64,000 nucleotides of DNA. Origin: Rickettsia bellii RML369-C (GTDB lineage Bacteria; Pseudomonadota; Alphaproteobacteria; Rickettsiales; Rickettsiaceae). Shown here piece after piece: positions 39,325 through 49,073 of the stretch. The notes beneath the pieces were generated by a model. It was not told the DNA's origin and made no database searches. It saw only the letters and a program-made list of their open reading frames with translations. Within the stretch, counting starts at the first letter, position 1. The number at the start of each line of letters is the position of its first letter. The stretch is taken from assembly GCF_000012385.1 (NCBI RefSeq), contig NC_007940.1, positions 248,001-312,000 on the forward strand, in the 5' to 3' direction. The translations under genes and the position numbers were made by a program.

Positions 39325-39751
39325 AGATAAAACTATAGTCAATTCTATTGAATTTTGTGACAGGCTTGAGGGTAGATCCTATAATAATAGGCGAGACGAC
39401 GAGCGACCTGCTACATACGTTCAAATCAGTTTACTATACATTGCACTTAAAAGCTTATAAAATTAGATTGACTTATTTAAAGTTTTGCCTAGAATCATTT
39501 TGGAGCAGTGAATAGCTGTTCTGGGGTTTAGAAGCCTTTTGAAAATGTGGTGAGTATCTACCATTAACGATACTATCCTCAACTATGGTTGGGGTGGCAA
39601 TAGCATATGTCCAGGGTTTAAGGTGCATACCTTAAACCTAAAAGCTATTGCAAACTGTCATTTTCGGTTTCTTCTAACTCCCCAACCACCATAAAATATT
39701 TTGTGGTGGTTAATACTTGAATAATTTAAGTTTAAAGGATATTAAACCGTT
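39325..39751 (+). ncRNA. Structured leader or small RNA candidate upstream of the 138-residue gene
   Basis: A 430-bp gene-free stretch with a long nested hairpin: ggttgggg 39587-39594 with ccccaacc 39680-39687, gcaatagc 39597-39604 with gctattgc 39644-39651, and ggtttaaggt 39615-39624 with accttaaacc 39629-39638. A second hairpin (aaccacca 39684-39691 with tggtggtt 39704-39711) uses four of the same bases, so the two folds exclude each other. No U-run follows. The long rod with a large 3' bulge also resembles 6S RNA in outline. Exact ends unknown. Confidence 0.45.
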
Positions 39752-40168
39752 ATGAACAATATTGTAGAAAAAAGAATAGCTCTTATTGAGCCATATTTAG
39801 ATTTTATTATTAAAAGCGAAGAATTATTGCGTGAAATTTATCCAAATGGCTTGGATAGGGATTTAATGATAGAATTTATTTTAGCTAAGAAACCTTATAA
39901 ATCTTATGCTTATTATACTCTAATTCGTAGTTTATTCAAATCGCCATGCAATAAAATTATACTTATAATTGATAAACAATTGCTAAAATCCTTTCTGGGT
40001 TTATTTCGCTCTATTATCTTTGGTACGTTATCATATCTCAAATTAATTAAAATTTTTATCTATGATGAGAATGATTTTGCTCTAGATATAAAAGCCTTAA
40101 AAAGCGATGAGAATTACTTCTGGTCTTATAAAATCAACTACTTCAAAAAACTGATTAATGGGGAGTAA
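39752..40168 (+). CDS. Small protein of unknown function
   Basis: 138 residues. AAAGGA lies 12 bases before the ATG. The middle (KIILIIDKQLLKSFLGLFRSIIFG) is hydrophobic enough for one membrane contact but is not a clear helix. The end, ALDIKALKSDENYFWSY, is acidic. No known family seen. The structured region just upstream may be its leader. It could be a remnant of a longer gene. Confidence 0.5.
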   Translation: MNNIVEKRIALIEPYLDFIIKSEELLREIYPNGLDRDLMIEFILAKKPYKSYAYYTLIRSLFKSPCNKIILIIDKQLLKSFLGLFRSIIFGTLSYLKLIKIFIYDENDFALDIKALKSDENYFWSYKINYFKKLINGE

Positions 40169-40176
40169 TTAGATTT

Positions 40177-40440
40177 GCCCGCATGGATCGAAAAACGCCC
40201 TATATGTCATCCCGTGGCTTGGGAACTAGATCCAGTCAATAGAAAGATAAGCATATTAAATTTCTTAAATTAAAAGCTCGATTTTTCTCGATTTTTTCTG
40301 GATACCGTGGTCAAGCCACGGGATGACATATAGGGCATTTTTCGATCCACACAACAATGCCCACTCGCAATAACAATTTGATATCCACGCAGACAATGCT
40401 TTCCCGCTTCTGCGGGAATGACATTAAGCCTTATTTTGTC
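40177..40440. repeat. Complete large rickettsial palindrome and half-repeats
   Basis: 40181-40355 has ~50-base arms (gcatggatcgaaaaacgccc and gggcatttttcgatccac outside, cccgtggcttggg / caagccacggg inside) around aaagctcgatttttctcga. This is the best full example of the class struck by the IS110 element. A half-repeat with cccgcttctgcgggaatgac follows to 40428. Confidence 0.88.
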
Positions 40441-40444
40441 TCTT

Positions 40445-40684
40445 TTATCTTTGAGCTTCAACTTGCTGCACTTCTTGCTCTTGTTGTTTTTTATATTCTT
40501 CTGCTTTTTCTTCAATATAATTAAAAAAGAAATAAGTAAAAGTTAAAAAACTAGTTAGAATAATTGCAAGAGTTATTAATATTGCTTTGAGTTGTTTGCG
40601 TGAATCTTCTGCTCTTAGTCGTTTCTCTTCTTCATCAATTTCAGATTCAGATAATAATATTTGTTCTTCTGTTGTATTTTCCAT
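40445..40684 (-). CDS. Small single-pass membrane protein
   Basis: 79 residues from ATG 40684 (an upstream GTG would add four). An acidic N-terminus (TTEEQILLSESEIDEEEKRL) is followed by a membrane helix at ~35-55 (AILITLAIILTSFLTFTYFFF) and a Lys/Glu/Gln-rich tail. No family recognised. It stands alone before an RPE. Confidence 0.6.
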   Translation of the reverse strand: MENTTEEQILLSESEIDEEEKRLRAEDSRKQLKAILITLAIILTSFLTFTYFFFNYIEEKAEEYKKQQEQEVQQVEAQR

Positions 40685-40696
40685 GTTATAACTCAC

Positions 40697-40990
40697 AATA
40701 TGATTTAGTTTTTTAGTAACATAGAAATCAATTCTGTGATTTAAATTAACTCCGCTGTTACTTAACGTATAAATAGACTTATGTTAATGACGGAGCTTAA
40801 ACATCATTATTTAAAATAAATTAAGGTATATACTTTTTTTTCTTTTAAGAACAGCCTTAAGTACTACTCTTAGAAGAAGATTTTATTATACCTTTCATTT
40901 ATTAGGGATATATAAGGAATACATAAACAAGTTAATAATTAAACTATTAAATTATAAACATTTATTAGTAAATTGATTATTTTACACTAT
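40697..40990. other. Intergenic A/T-rich region
   Basis: 294 bp between two minus-strand genes. No RPE arms, tRNA or credible open frame; it may hold the promoter of the 79-residue gene. Confidence 0.5.
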
Positions 40991-41509
40991 TTAATGTTGA
41001 TTTCCTAGCAATTCTGGAATATCAGAGATATAAGCAGAATGATCAAAATAGTTCCCGCTTCCATTTACGTCACTATTACTAATAGTTTCACGATATGAAA
41101 GAGGCGAAGCAGCTAATAATACTGCATCATCAAAACAAACTTCTCTATTCTCAGCACAATTTTTAATAAAATTATTAGCTGTATATTCTAATATTGTATA
41201 TTTTGATGGCTCAGATTCAACTATTTTTTTACACTCTGTATCACCTAATTTATAACCTATTAATGTTAATAAAATGGAATTATATTCATCTTTTGGCTGA
41301 GTTAAAAAATCTACTTCATAAACTTTAGCAAGAGTATAACAGGCTTCTGAATTACCTTGCATTACATTTGATTTAAGGTTTTTTAAAATTATAGGCAAAA
41401 ATACTTGTTCATAAATTTTGTATTCGGATGTTGGGTTTAATTGTGCTTTTAGAAGGGTATTAAATAAAATTTTGGCTTGTTTTAAATTACAAGGCTTTTC
41501 TTTACTCAC
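40991..41509 (-). CDS. Protein of unknown function, possible Sel1/TPR-like helices
   Basis: 172 residues, helical. KQAKILFNTLLKAQLNP and MQGNSEACYTLAKVYEVDF have the small-residue pattern of Sel1/TPR helices, but there are too few repeats to assign a family. The C-terminal 50 residues contain ENREVCFDDAVLLAAS and are polar. It starts 1 bp after the broken manC, so it may be the last gene of that operon. Confidence 0.5.
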   Translation of the reverse strand: MSKEKPCNLKQAKILFNTLLKAQLNPTSEYKIYEQVFLPIILKNLKSNVMQGNSEACYTLAKVYEVDFLTQPKDEYNSILLTLIGYKLGDTECKKIVESEPSKYTILEYTANNFIKNCAENREVCFDDAVLLAASPLSYRETISNSDVNGSGNYFDHSAYISDIPELLGNQH

Positions 41510-41510
41510 T

Positions 41511-42540
41511 TCAATTTTCTCCCATTTTCATTACTAATTCTTTTATTTCAGTCATTCTTGACTTATTGGCAACTAAAAGACCATGTATAGTATTGATAAC
41601 CATAACATTGTCAAGCCCTATCACTGTTGTTACTTTACTGTTAGAACTAATGAAAGAATTAGTAGTATTACTAGTTATTACATTCCCCTCACAGTAATTA
41701 TCCTTTATGTTTTGTTGCTTCAATTGTAATAAAGAAGACCAGCTGCCAAGATCATTCCAAATAAAATCCGCTTTGACCATAACCATTTGAGAAATATATT
41801 CCATTATAGCGTGATCTATCGAAATAGATTCGGCTTCGTTATAAGTTTATTGCTATATTATTTTTAGTTTTTATAGCACTATCATATGCCGCAGCTGCAA
41901 TTTTAAATAATTGAGGTTGTATACCCATCGCTAAACTTAAGAAAAAATTAATATCATATATAAAAATTCCTGAATTCCAAAAATATTCATTACTATTACA
42001 ATATCTTTCTGCTTCCTTAAATTCAGGTTTTTCAATAAAATTGTCAACTTGGTAAATATTTTCTGCAACTAAAATTCCTGATTTTATATAACCATATTCG
42101 GTATTTACGCTATTTATTGGGATACCGATAATACAAATTCCATATTGCTCAACATAACATAAAGCTTTATTTATAGTATTGAAGTAATTTTCTTCATCTT
42201 CTATATGATGGTCCGCCGGTAGTAATACTAACCTATCGAACCCTTGTGCCTTAGCTGACAGAGCCGTAATAATTGCACAAATTGCTGTATTTTTCTGCTC
42301 GGGTTCGATAATTAATTCAAATTCTATTTCTATATCTGCTGCTTGCTTTCTAGTAATTTCTTCATATTGGTTAGAGGTAATTATTGTAGGTTTCCCTAAA
42401 AATTTATTTCTGATTAAAGTTTGCTGTAATAAAGTTAAATCACCTAATATTTTTTTAAATTGCTTTGGTTTATCACTGGCAGATAGAGGCCATAACCTCT
42501 TACCGCTGCCACCTGCCATAATAACCGGCTTTACTTTCAT
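41511..42540 (-). pseudogene. manC: Mannose-1-phosphate guanylyltransferase, frameshifted
   Basis: ManC would make GDP-mannose for surface sugars. The N-terminal frame (42540-41839) has VKPVIMAGGSGKRLWPLS (the nucleotide-binding loop), IIEPEQKNTAICAI and FIEKPEF. The C-terminal part (41840-41511) continues with SISIDHAIMEYISQM and FIWNDLGSWSSL. The two join if two bases (TA) are restored at the tata near 41835: the protein would read NIAINLYNEAESISIDH. So a 2-bp deletion in a short TA repeat split the gene. The C-terminal isomerase domain of bifunctional forms is absent. Confidence 0.85.
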
Positions 42541-42602
42541 ATGATTTCAACTATTGATTGAGTAAATAATGACAGGCTTTATAGATGGCTTTATAAAATA
42601 AG

Positions 42603-43424
42603 TCAAGCTTTTTGACAGCTTTTACAATAAAAAGTGCTTCTTCCTGAGTGTTTAGTCTTAATAATGCTACTAGAGCAGCTTAGGCACTCTTGCCCGTCTC
42701 TTGCATAAACCATAAGTTGCTGTGTAAAATAACCTGGTTTATTATCACCATTAACAAAATCTTTAAGAGTAGTGCCGCCAGCAATTATAGCTTTAGATAG
42801 AACATTCTTAACTGCTGCAATTAAATTCTTTATCTCATCATCGTTTAAATCTTTTCCAAATTTATCAGGATGAATTTTAGCTAAATGAAGACTTTCAGAA
42901 GCATAAATATTGCCGACTCCAACGACAATTCTATTATCCATGAGTAAATTTTTTATCGGTACTTTTTTATTCATTAGCTTACTTTTTAAATATTGAAGCT
43001 CAAACGAATCAGATAAAGGCTCTAATGCCAAATTAGCGAAAAAATCTTTCTCCAACAGCTCAGTATGAAAGCTATAAATCATTCCGAATCTTCGAGTATC
43101 GTTAAAAATCAGCTTTTCATTATTACTTAAGTTAAAAACTACATGGTCATGTTTTTTGACTTCATAATTATTCGGTTGCAAAGTAAACCTGCCGCTCATA
43201 CCTAAATGAACTATTAAAGAATGATTATTATTAAAGTCGATTATTAAATATTTGGCACGACGCCTAACATTTATTATATTCGTATTTACGATTTGGTCAG
43301 CTAAATCAGCAGATAATTTATAACGTAGATTATCTCTTTTAAACTCCACTTTCTTTATAACAAGCCCTATTAATTTACTTTCTAAAGAGTTTTTTAAAGT
43401 TTCTACTTCAGGAAGTTCCGGCAT
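42603..43424 (-). CDS. mutM: Formamidopyrimidine-DNA glycosylase
   Basis: A 273-residue repair enzyme that removes 8-oxoguanine and nicks the strand. Pro2 ([10 protein letters not shown]) is the catalytic nucleophile. GNIYASESL is the helix-two-turn-helix part, and a zinc finger at the C-terminus has the spacing C-x2-C-x16-C-x2-C (ECLSC to YCKSC). All in place, normal length. Confidence 0.95.
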   Translation of the reverse strand: MPELPEVETLKNSLESKLIGLVIKKVEFKRDNLRYKLSADLADQIVNTNIINVRRRAKYLIIDFNNNHSLIVHLGMSGRFTLQPNNYEVKKHDHVVFNLSNNEKLIFNDTRRFGMIYSFHTELLEKDFFANLALEPLSDSFELQYLKSKLMNKKVPIKNLLMDNRIVVGVGNIYASESLHLAKIHPDKFGKDLNDDEIKNLIAAVKNVLSKAIIAGGTTLKDFVNGDNKPGYFTQQLMVYARDGQECLSCSSSIIKTKHSGRSTFYCKSCQKA

Positions 43425-43485
43425 TTTTACTATTATTTTAATAATTTTATGTTTATACTATATCAGATAATTATAAATTATACAT

Positions 43486-43653
43486 ATGGAAACTACTTAT
43501 TCTACTGATGATACCAAAAGCAAAAAAGGTTTTGAATCTGCTTTTGGTATATGGAAAGATATGAAATTAGATAGTTTAGAATATCAAGCTAAATTACGGG
43601 ATGAATGGATACTCGATGAACTTGAAAATAACATATATACTGCTAATAAATGA
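43486..43653 (+). CDS. 55-residue antitoxin-like small protein
   Basis: Reads METTYSTDD, a Lys/Gly turn, then FESAFGIWKDMKLDSLEY and a charged end. The F-G-I-W-K-D-x-x-L pattern resembles the toxin-binding C-terminus of VapB/Phd-type antitoxins, but no DNA-binding N-terminus is present. No toxin gene follows; an RPE begins 7 bp after the stop. It may be an orphan or a remnant of a lost toxin-antitoxin pair. Coding status is supported only by the clean frame. Confidence 0.5.
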   Translation: METTYSTDDTKSKKGFESAFGIWKDMKLDSLEYQAKLRDEWILDELENNIYTANK

Positions 43654-43659
43654 AATAGA

Positions 43660-43781
43660 TAGACGAAGTTTTATTTGGAAAAGAGCAAGGCGTCTTGAAG
43701 CTGAGAACCGCAGCGTACATTTAGTACGTGAGGATTATCAGCAAAAGACAACGACGCCAATTTTCAAATAAAACGAGTATA
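43660..43781. repeat. Rickettsial palindromic element before ubiE
   Basis: Inverted match of the element at 1641-1765 (tagacgaagttttatttgga ... ttcaaataaaacgagtat). The final bases lie just before the ubiE ATG, so the element probably forms part of the ubiE leader. Confidence 0.8.
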
Positions 43782-43784
43782 AAC

Positions 43785-44531
43785 ATGAACCAAACAAATT
43801 TTGGATTTAAGAAAATAAAAGCAAACGAAAAACAATCGCTTGTAAATAGCGTTTTTTCTAACGTTGCTGATAAATACGACTTAATGAATGATCTTATGAG
43901 CTTTGGAATGCATCGCTTATGGAAAGATGAGTTTATTAGACAAATCCCCAATCTTAACTCTAATATATTAGATGTTGCTAGCGGTAGCGGCGATATTGCT
44001 TTGAAGCTTGCTAAAAAAGCGAAAGATAGAGGCAGCAATATATCCTTAACTTTAAGCGATATTAATGAAGAGATGCTAAGGCAGGCTAAGAAAAAATCAA
44101 TTGATCTAAACCTATTTCAGAATCTTAAATTTACTGTAGCAAGTGCCGAAGAATTGCCATTTCCTGATAATAGCTTTGACTATTATACCATTGCATTTGG
44201 GATTCGAAACGTTCCTGATATTAATAAAGCTCTAAAAGAAGCTTATAGAGTTTTAAAACCGATGGGTAAGTTTATCTGTCTTGAATTTTCTAAGGTAAAA
44301 GAAAGTTTATTGCAAGATTTCTACAAATTCTATTCGTTTAATGTTATCCCTAAAATCGGTCAAATAATTACCGGCAATAAAGAAGCCTATGACTATTTAG
44401 TCGAGAGTATAGATTTATTTCCATCGCAAGACGAGTTTAGAATAATGATTAAAGAGGCAGGCTTTGAAGAAATTAACTATAAAAACCTAAGCGGCGGCAT
44501 TGTTGCCATCCACAGTGCATATAAGTTATGA
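43785..44531 (+). CDS. ubiE: Ubiquinone biosynthesis methyltransferase UbiE
   Basis: A 248-residue SAM-dependent C-methyltransferase of the ubiquinone pathway. Motif I is [12 protein letters not shown], with further matches at [20 protein letters not shown] and [15 protein letters not shown] chose ATG 43785 ([10 protein letters not shown]); the same frame is open into the RPE back to 43728, which is not family sequence. It overlaps ubiB by 4 bases. Confidence 0.94.
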   Translation: MNQTNFGFKKIKANEKQSLVNSVFSNVADKYDLMNDLMSFGMHRLWKDEFIRQIPNLNSNILDVASGSGDIALKLAKKAKDRGSNISLTLSDINEEMLRQAKKKSIDLNLFQNLKFTVASAEELPFPDNSFDYYTIAFGIRNVPDINKALKEAYRVLKPMGKFICLEFSKVKESLLQDFYKFYSFNVIPKIGQIITGNKEAYDYLVESIDLFPSQDEFRIMIKEAGFEEINYKNLSGGIVAIHSAYKL

Positions 44532-45994
44532 GTTGTAATTTTTTTAATCTAGTACGCATTTTTCATATCATTAGCAAAAAACAAATTTTGACTAATACGA
44601 ATAATGTTAAAATACCTAAAGATATTAGATTTATTGGCTATATATTAGCATTATTTTTTGCTCCATTATCGTTATTTAGAAAACCAAAAGAAGATTACGG
44701 CAAACGCTTAATAGATTCCTTAAGTAGCCTTGGACCGATTTATATAAAATTTGGGCAGACGCTTTCCACTAGACCCGATTTAGTAGGAACACAAATTGCA
44801 AATTACTTAAGATTATTACAGGATAAATTACCACCATTTGATAGTAAGGTGGCAAGGGGGATAATAGAGAGGGAATTTTTATGTCATCCCCGTGAAAACG
44901 GGGATCCAGAAAAAAAATTACTGGATTCCCGCCTATGCGGGAATGACATAGAGGGAAGCGGGATGACAACAATATTCAGCCACTTTCACGATACCCCCAT
45001 AGCTGCTGCATCGATCTCACAGGTGCATAAGACACAGCTCGCAACAGGTGAGTATGTAGCGGTGAAAATACTGCGTCCTGATATTCATAAAAAATATAAT
45101 AGGGATATCAGGCTATTATATTTCCTTGCAAAAATTGCTTCAAAATTTTCTAAAGCAAAAAGGCTGAAACCGATTAAAGTAGTTGATAAATTTCATGAAA
45201 CTATGAAATTTGAGCTTGATTTACGCCTCGAGGCTGCTGCTGCTTCAGAGCTTGCTGATAATATGCGTAAAGATCATAATGTAATAATCCCTAAAATATA
45301 TTGGGATTTAACATCAGAAAATATACTAACTACGCAGTGGTTAGAAGGCACTTCCATATATGATACTCCACTATTGAAAGAAATGGGGCTAGAGCCTGCA
45401 AAAATAGCCCAAAACTTTGCCGTAATATTCTTTAACCAAGCTTATAGAGACGGCTTTTTTCACGCTGATTTACACCCAGGAAATATTTTAGTAGATAAAC
45501 AAGGTAAGCTAATTTTACTTGATTTTGGTATTATGGGTAGACTTAAAGAAAAGGATCGTTTAGCGGTTGCCGAAAGCTTATTTGGTTTTTTAAATCGTGA
45601 TTATAAATTAGTTGCCAAAGTACATTTAAGAGCTGGTTACGTCCCTATTAATACCGATTTAGACTTATTTGCTCAAAGTTGCAGAGCCGTTACCGAGCCG
45701 GTTGTGGGTGCACCTACTAAAAATATTTCAGTTGGTAAGTTGCTTGCTCATTTATTTAAAATCACCGAGGATTTTGGTATGGAAGTGCAGCCGGATTTAT
45801 TATTATTGCAGAAAACTTTAATAATGGTTGAAGGGATAGGCAGACAATTAGATGAAAACGTTAATATGTGGCAACTTGCCGAACCTTGGATTAAAAAATG
45901 GGCTATCAAAAACTTAAGCCCTGAAGCAAAAATATTACGTCTAGTAAAGCATCATTTAGAAAAATTATATGATAAAGTAGATGAATTAGACTAA
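44528..45994 (+). CDS. ubiB: UbiB (AarF) atypical kinase-like protein with in-frame RPE
   Basis: A 488-residue membrane-linked protein kinase-like ATPase needed for ubiquinone synthesis. The KxGQ motif is in [13 protein letters not shown], the A-rich loop is [12 protein letters not shown], the Lys is in [19 protein letters not shown] is the catalytic loop, and LLDFGIMG carries the metal Asp. Residues ~119-147 (nt 44882-44968) are palindromic element ([11 protein letters not shown] ... [12 protein letters not shown]), inserted between the KxGQ helix and the A-rich loop. The enzyme core is otherwise intact. Coupled to ubiE (ATGA overlap). Confidence 0.93.
   Translation: MSCNFFNLVRIFHIISKKQILTNTNNVKIPKDIRFIGYILALFFAPLSLFRKPKEDYGKRLIDSLSSLGPIYIKFGQTLSTRPDLVGTQIANYLRLLQDKLPPFDSKVARGIIEREFLCHPRENGDPEKKLLDSRLCGNDIEGSGMTTIFSHFHDTPIAAASISQVHKTQLATGEYVAVKILRPDIHKKYNRDIRLLYFLAKIASKFSKAKRLKPIKVVDKFHETMKFELDLRLEAAAASELADNMRKDHNVIIPKIYWDLTSENILTTQWLEGTSIYDTPLLKEMGLEPAKIAQNFAVIFFNQAYRDGFFHADLHPGNILVDKQGKLILLDFGIMGRLKEKDRLAVAESLFGFLNRDYKLVAKVHLRAGYVPINTDLDLFAQSCRAVTEPVVGAPTKNISVGKLLAHLFKITEDFGMEVQPDLLLLQKTLIMVEGIGRQLDENVNMWQLAEPWIKKWAIKNLSPEAKILRLVKHHLEKLYDKVDELD
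44882..44968 (+). repeat. Rickettsial palindromic element inside ubiB
   Basis: tgtcatccccgtgaaaacgg, then ggatccag / ctggattcccgcctatgcgg and gaatgacat, and a last gcgggatgac. It is made of two overlapping half-elements of the tgtcatcccg and gcgggaatgac classes. The frame stays open. Confidence 0.85.
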
Positions 45995-46000
45995 AAATCT

Positions 46001-46065
46001 TGTAATTATTTTGCTAAAGTTATATTGTAAATTCAAATTCATATTATGAAATTGCAAGGATGATA
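46001..46065 (+). repeat. Left copy of a ~65-bp direct repeat
   Basis: Starts tgtaattattttgctaaag and ends attatgaaattgcaaggat; matches 49074-49139 over its length with few differences. Here it includes the leader codons ATGAAATTGCAAGGATGA (M-K-L-Q-G stop), overlapping the ATPase start. Confidence 0.75.
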
Positions 46066-47196
46066 GAAAGAAATTATTACTTAGAATACATCAAAGATTC
46101 TTTTTATATATTCCCTATATGTGCCATTCTTGGACCAAGACAGTGCGGGAAAACTACCTTAGCACATAGCTATATCAAGCAACTTAATGATAAAAATTAT
46201 TTTTTTGATTTAGAAGATCCATCCCATTTAGATCAGCTTAAAAATCCTAAAGCAACTTTAGACCCACTAGATGGATTAATAGTTATCGATGAAATTCAAA
46301 GGCAGCCGGAACTTTTCCCTTATTTACGTGTTCTTGCTGATTATTCAAATAAAAAATTCTTAATTTTAGGCAGTGCATCAGGTGAATTACTTAGACAATC
46401 CTCAGAATCATTAGCAGGTCGCATTGAATATACAGAACTTACACCTTTTAATTTAACAGAAATAACTGACTTTAAAGAATTATGGCTAAGAGGCGGATTT
46501 CCCAAATCATATTTAGCAAAAAATCATGATTTAAGCCTTAGATGGCGTAACAGCTACATTACTAGCTTTATTGAGCGTGATTTACCTACTCTTGGAATAA
46601 CTCTTAATCCTCATCTAATGAGGCAATTATGGATGATGCTTGCCCATAATCATGGACAGTTACTAAATTATAGCGAACTTGGAAGATCGCTTGGCTTAAC
46701 TGATATGACTATCAGACGTTATACTGAAATATTAGAGCAAACTTTCATGATTAGACTGTTAAAACCTTGGCATGAAAATATCTCAAAACGTCAAGTTAAA
46801 GCACCGAAAGTTTATATACGAGATAGTGGGATATTACATGCGTTACTAGGAGTTAACGAAAATGATTGGTACGTTCACCCTAAGCGAGGTCTATCATTTG
46901 AAGGATTTGTAATAGAGGAACTAATACGTAAATTTAAAATAGATGCAGAATGTTTTTTTTGGCGAACACAAACAGGAGCTGAATTAGATTTATTAATTAT
47001 TAAGAATGGTAAAAAATATGGTTTTGAAGTAAAAAATTCTGACGCCCCTGATATTACTAAATCTATGCATATTGCTCTTACCGATTTAAAATTAGAGCAT
47101 TTATATGTAGTAACTAGCGGTGATAGTACATATAAAAAGCTTGATAACATAACTGTAATCGGGATTAAAAAATTATCTGCTTTACAATTAGCTTAA
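46060..47196 (+). CDS. AAA-type ATPase with DUF4143
   Basis: 378 residues. Walker A is GPRQCGKTTLAHSY near residue 26, Walker B LIVIDEIQ near 85, and sensor-like GSASGELLRQSS. Winged-helix and DUF4143 parts follow, then a nuclease-like C-terminus (FFWRTQTGAELDLLI ... GFEVKNSD, the E-x-K type core of restriction-like folds). This family is common in reduced and mobile genomes; its role is unknown. It is flanked by ~65-bp direct repeats together with the next gene. The ATG at 46060 overlaps the stop of a five-codon leader (GGATGATAG). Confidence 0.85.
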   Translation: MIERNYYLEYIKDSFYIFPICAILGPRQCGKTTLAHSYIKQLNDKNYFFDLEDPSHLDQLKNPKATLDPLDGLIVIDEIQRQPELFPYLRVLADYSNKKFLILGSASGELLRQSSESLAGRIEYTELTPFNLTEITDFKELWLRGGFPKSYLAKNHDLSLRWRNSYITSFIERDLPTLGITLNPHLMRQLWMMLAHNHGQLLNYSELGRSLGLTDMTIRRYTEILEQTFMIRLLKPWHENISKRQVKAPKVYIRDSGILHALLGVNENDWYVHPKRGLSFEGFVIEELIRKFKIDAECFFWRTQTGAELDLLIIKNGKKYGFEVKNSDAPDITKSMHIALTDLKLEHLYVVTSGDSTYKKLDNITVIGIKKLSALQLA

Positions 47197-47272
47197 ATTT
47201 GGAATATTTAAACTATTGTAATATAGCAATACTCACAAAGATTAATAAAAATTAAAAAGTAAAGGTTTTAAT

Positions 47273-49063
47273 ATGTCTAAGAGCCAGGATCAGGAATCCA
47301 TTGATAAAATAAAACAACAGCTTGATGAAGAATATCAAAATCTTACTTATCTAGAAACAGGTTGGGCAGCTCTTGGGATCGAAACCGGTAATACAAAATA
47401 TGATGAATTAAATAAAAAATATTTAGATCTTAATAAGGGTAATTTGGGTATAATACAAACAGTTACCCAGGCTGTTAGTGATGGTGCTAGTGCTTTACAA
47501 TTTACATGGGAAGCTGCTCAAGTTTTGCCTGATCTTTTAACAGAGTTTAATAACTTAAAAGCTGCCAAGAATGCTGCTGATAGTGCCGGCTCTATTGAAG
47601 CGGGTAGCAAAATGATACAAGATGCAGAGTCACTTATAAAAAAATGTGCTGGTATTTTACATTCAGAAAGCATATCAGATAGCTCTAAGGAAGCTATTTT
47701 AGAATCTACTATTATTCCCTATGTTCTTACGCCTATTTTAAATAAGCGATTTGGTAAAATAACTAAGAATTTTCAAACTTCCGAAACAGAAAAAATAAAT
47801 GTATTAGATGGCATAAGCCCTAAATTTATTAGAGAATTATCTACACTCAGAGTAGATATAATATCTAAAGCATTAGAAAGTGATCTAAATCCAAAAGTAC
47901 AAGGGATATATAAGAATATTAAACAAAAAAATGAATCATCCCAAGCTAATATATTACAAAATATACGTGAGATTATTACTTCAGATCAAGTAAGCCCTGC
48001 TCTTAAGAAAGATCTAGTAAATTTTCTAAAAAAGCCTGAGAGTCAAAAAGAAATAGCTCAGTTTGCAGAAAATATAATAAATAATAAAGTACAAAAATTT
48101 GCTAATCCTGAATTAATTGTAAATACAGTAGCACTACTTGCAAATTCTAGTGATAAATTCATCGAAAGTGTCCCTGCCGCTATAGATGCTTTGAATCAAT
48201 TTAAAGCAAATCAGCGTTGGTCTAATACCAACCTAAATATGGATGGATTAGATACTGCAAGTAAAAAAGATTTACTAGCAGCAAAAAAGCCTGAAGTAGT
48301 AGAATTGGTTAAAAATGCTAAGATTATTATAGATAATTTATCTCCTGTTTTAGAGAAAGAATTGCCAAAATATTTGAAGGATAATCAAGAAAATATATTA
48401 GCTGTTTTAAATAATAGTAAAGTAACGGAAAAAATAGCATCATCAGGAAAAGATCCAGAATTTATACATAAAGCAGCAAAAGCGTCAATGCCTTTCTTAC
48501 AGGATGCTATGCCATCAATTACTAAAATTGCTAATCTCGCTCTTTCCGATAGTGATAAAGTTGCCGATATAATGCAAAAAAAAGCTGCATTAATTAAGTC
48601 ACTTCCAAAAGAAGAAAAAAAGGAAGAATTAAAAGCATTACTTAGTACTTTAATAGAAATAAAAAATAACAATCCTGAAATAAATAAAATAATTGAAAAA
48701 GATATCCCTAATCTATTAACAACACATGCAGATAAATTAGGACCTGTTGTACAAGAATTTTTAGATACAAAACCAATAGGACAAAAACTAAAATTAGAAG
48801 GTAAAAAGTTAGTAGAACTAGCCGGTAAACATGCACCTGAATTAATTAAAATTGCCGATAAGATCAATAAACGTGAATATGGGGGGGTTATAGTACCGGC
48901 GTTTAAATTATTAGCAGACCCAAAAGTTCTAGGATTAGTCGCAAAAAGTATAGTTAATTTAGGAACAAGTACAATTAGTAAAAAACCGGTAGGACCACAT
49001 ACAAATAAGGTATTAGAAGAAAGACAAAACAATGTTGGTAAGCAAACTAGTAGAGGAGTATAA
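47273..49063 (+). CDS. Large helical protein of unknown function
   Basis: 596 residues, nearly all helix, rich in Lys, Ala, Leu, Asn. It opens MSKSQDQESIDKIKQQLDEE, with a Gly/Ala-rich hydrophobic stretch at ~65-85. Repeated P-E-x-[VI] helical turns follow (KKPEVVELVKNAK, APELIKIADKIN, PKVLGLVAKSIVNLG), which suggest degenerate helical repeats. No signal peptide or known domain. Similar in style to the 399-residue unknown at 32959. Possibly a secreted or scaffold protein, but nothing proves it. Confidence 0.6.
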   Translation: MSKSQDQESIDKIKQQLDEEYQNLTYLETGWAALGIETGNTKYDELNKKYLDLNKGNLGIIQTVTQAVSDGASALQFTWEAAQVLPDLLTEFNNLKAAKNAADSAGSIEAGSKMIQDAESLIKKCAGILHSESISDSSKEAILESTIIPYVLTPILNKRFGKITKNFQTSETEKINVLDGISPKFIRELSTLRVDIISKALESDLNPKVQGIYKNIKQKNESSQANILQNIREIITSDQVSPALKKDLVNFLKKPESQKEIAQFAENIINNKVQKFANPELIVNTVALLANSSDKFIESVPAAIDALNQFKANQRWSNTNLNMDGLDTASKKDLLAAKKPEVVELVKNAKIIIDNLSPVLEKELPKYLKDNQENILAVLNNSKVTEKIASSGKDPEFIHKAAKASMPFLQDAMPSITKIANLALSDSDKVADIMQKKAALIKSLPKEEKKEELKALLSTLIEIKNNNPEINKIIEKDIPNLLTTHADKLGPVVQEFLDTKPIGQKLKLEGKKLVELAGKHAPELIKIADKINKREYGGVIVPAFKLLADPKVLGLVAKSIVNLGTSTISKKPVGPHTNKVLEERQNNVGKQTSRGV

Positions 49064-49073
49064 AAAATTAATT

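Noticed and set aside
39587..39711. Firm call of 6S RNA or a Rho-independent terminator
   Set aside because: The outline fits 6S only loosely and no U-run follows the last hairpin, so I kept it as a structured candidate.
40270..40515. 81-codon minus-strand frame
   Set aside because: Composed of palindromic-repeat DNA overlapping the real 79-residue gene in another frame.
43728..43784. Longer N-terminus for UbiE
   Set aside because: Translated from the RPE arm; ATG 43785 gives the family start.
48831..48960. Homology between the helical unknowns at 32959 and 47273
   Set aside because: Only general helical Lys/Leu composition is shared; no aligned motif that I can defend.
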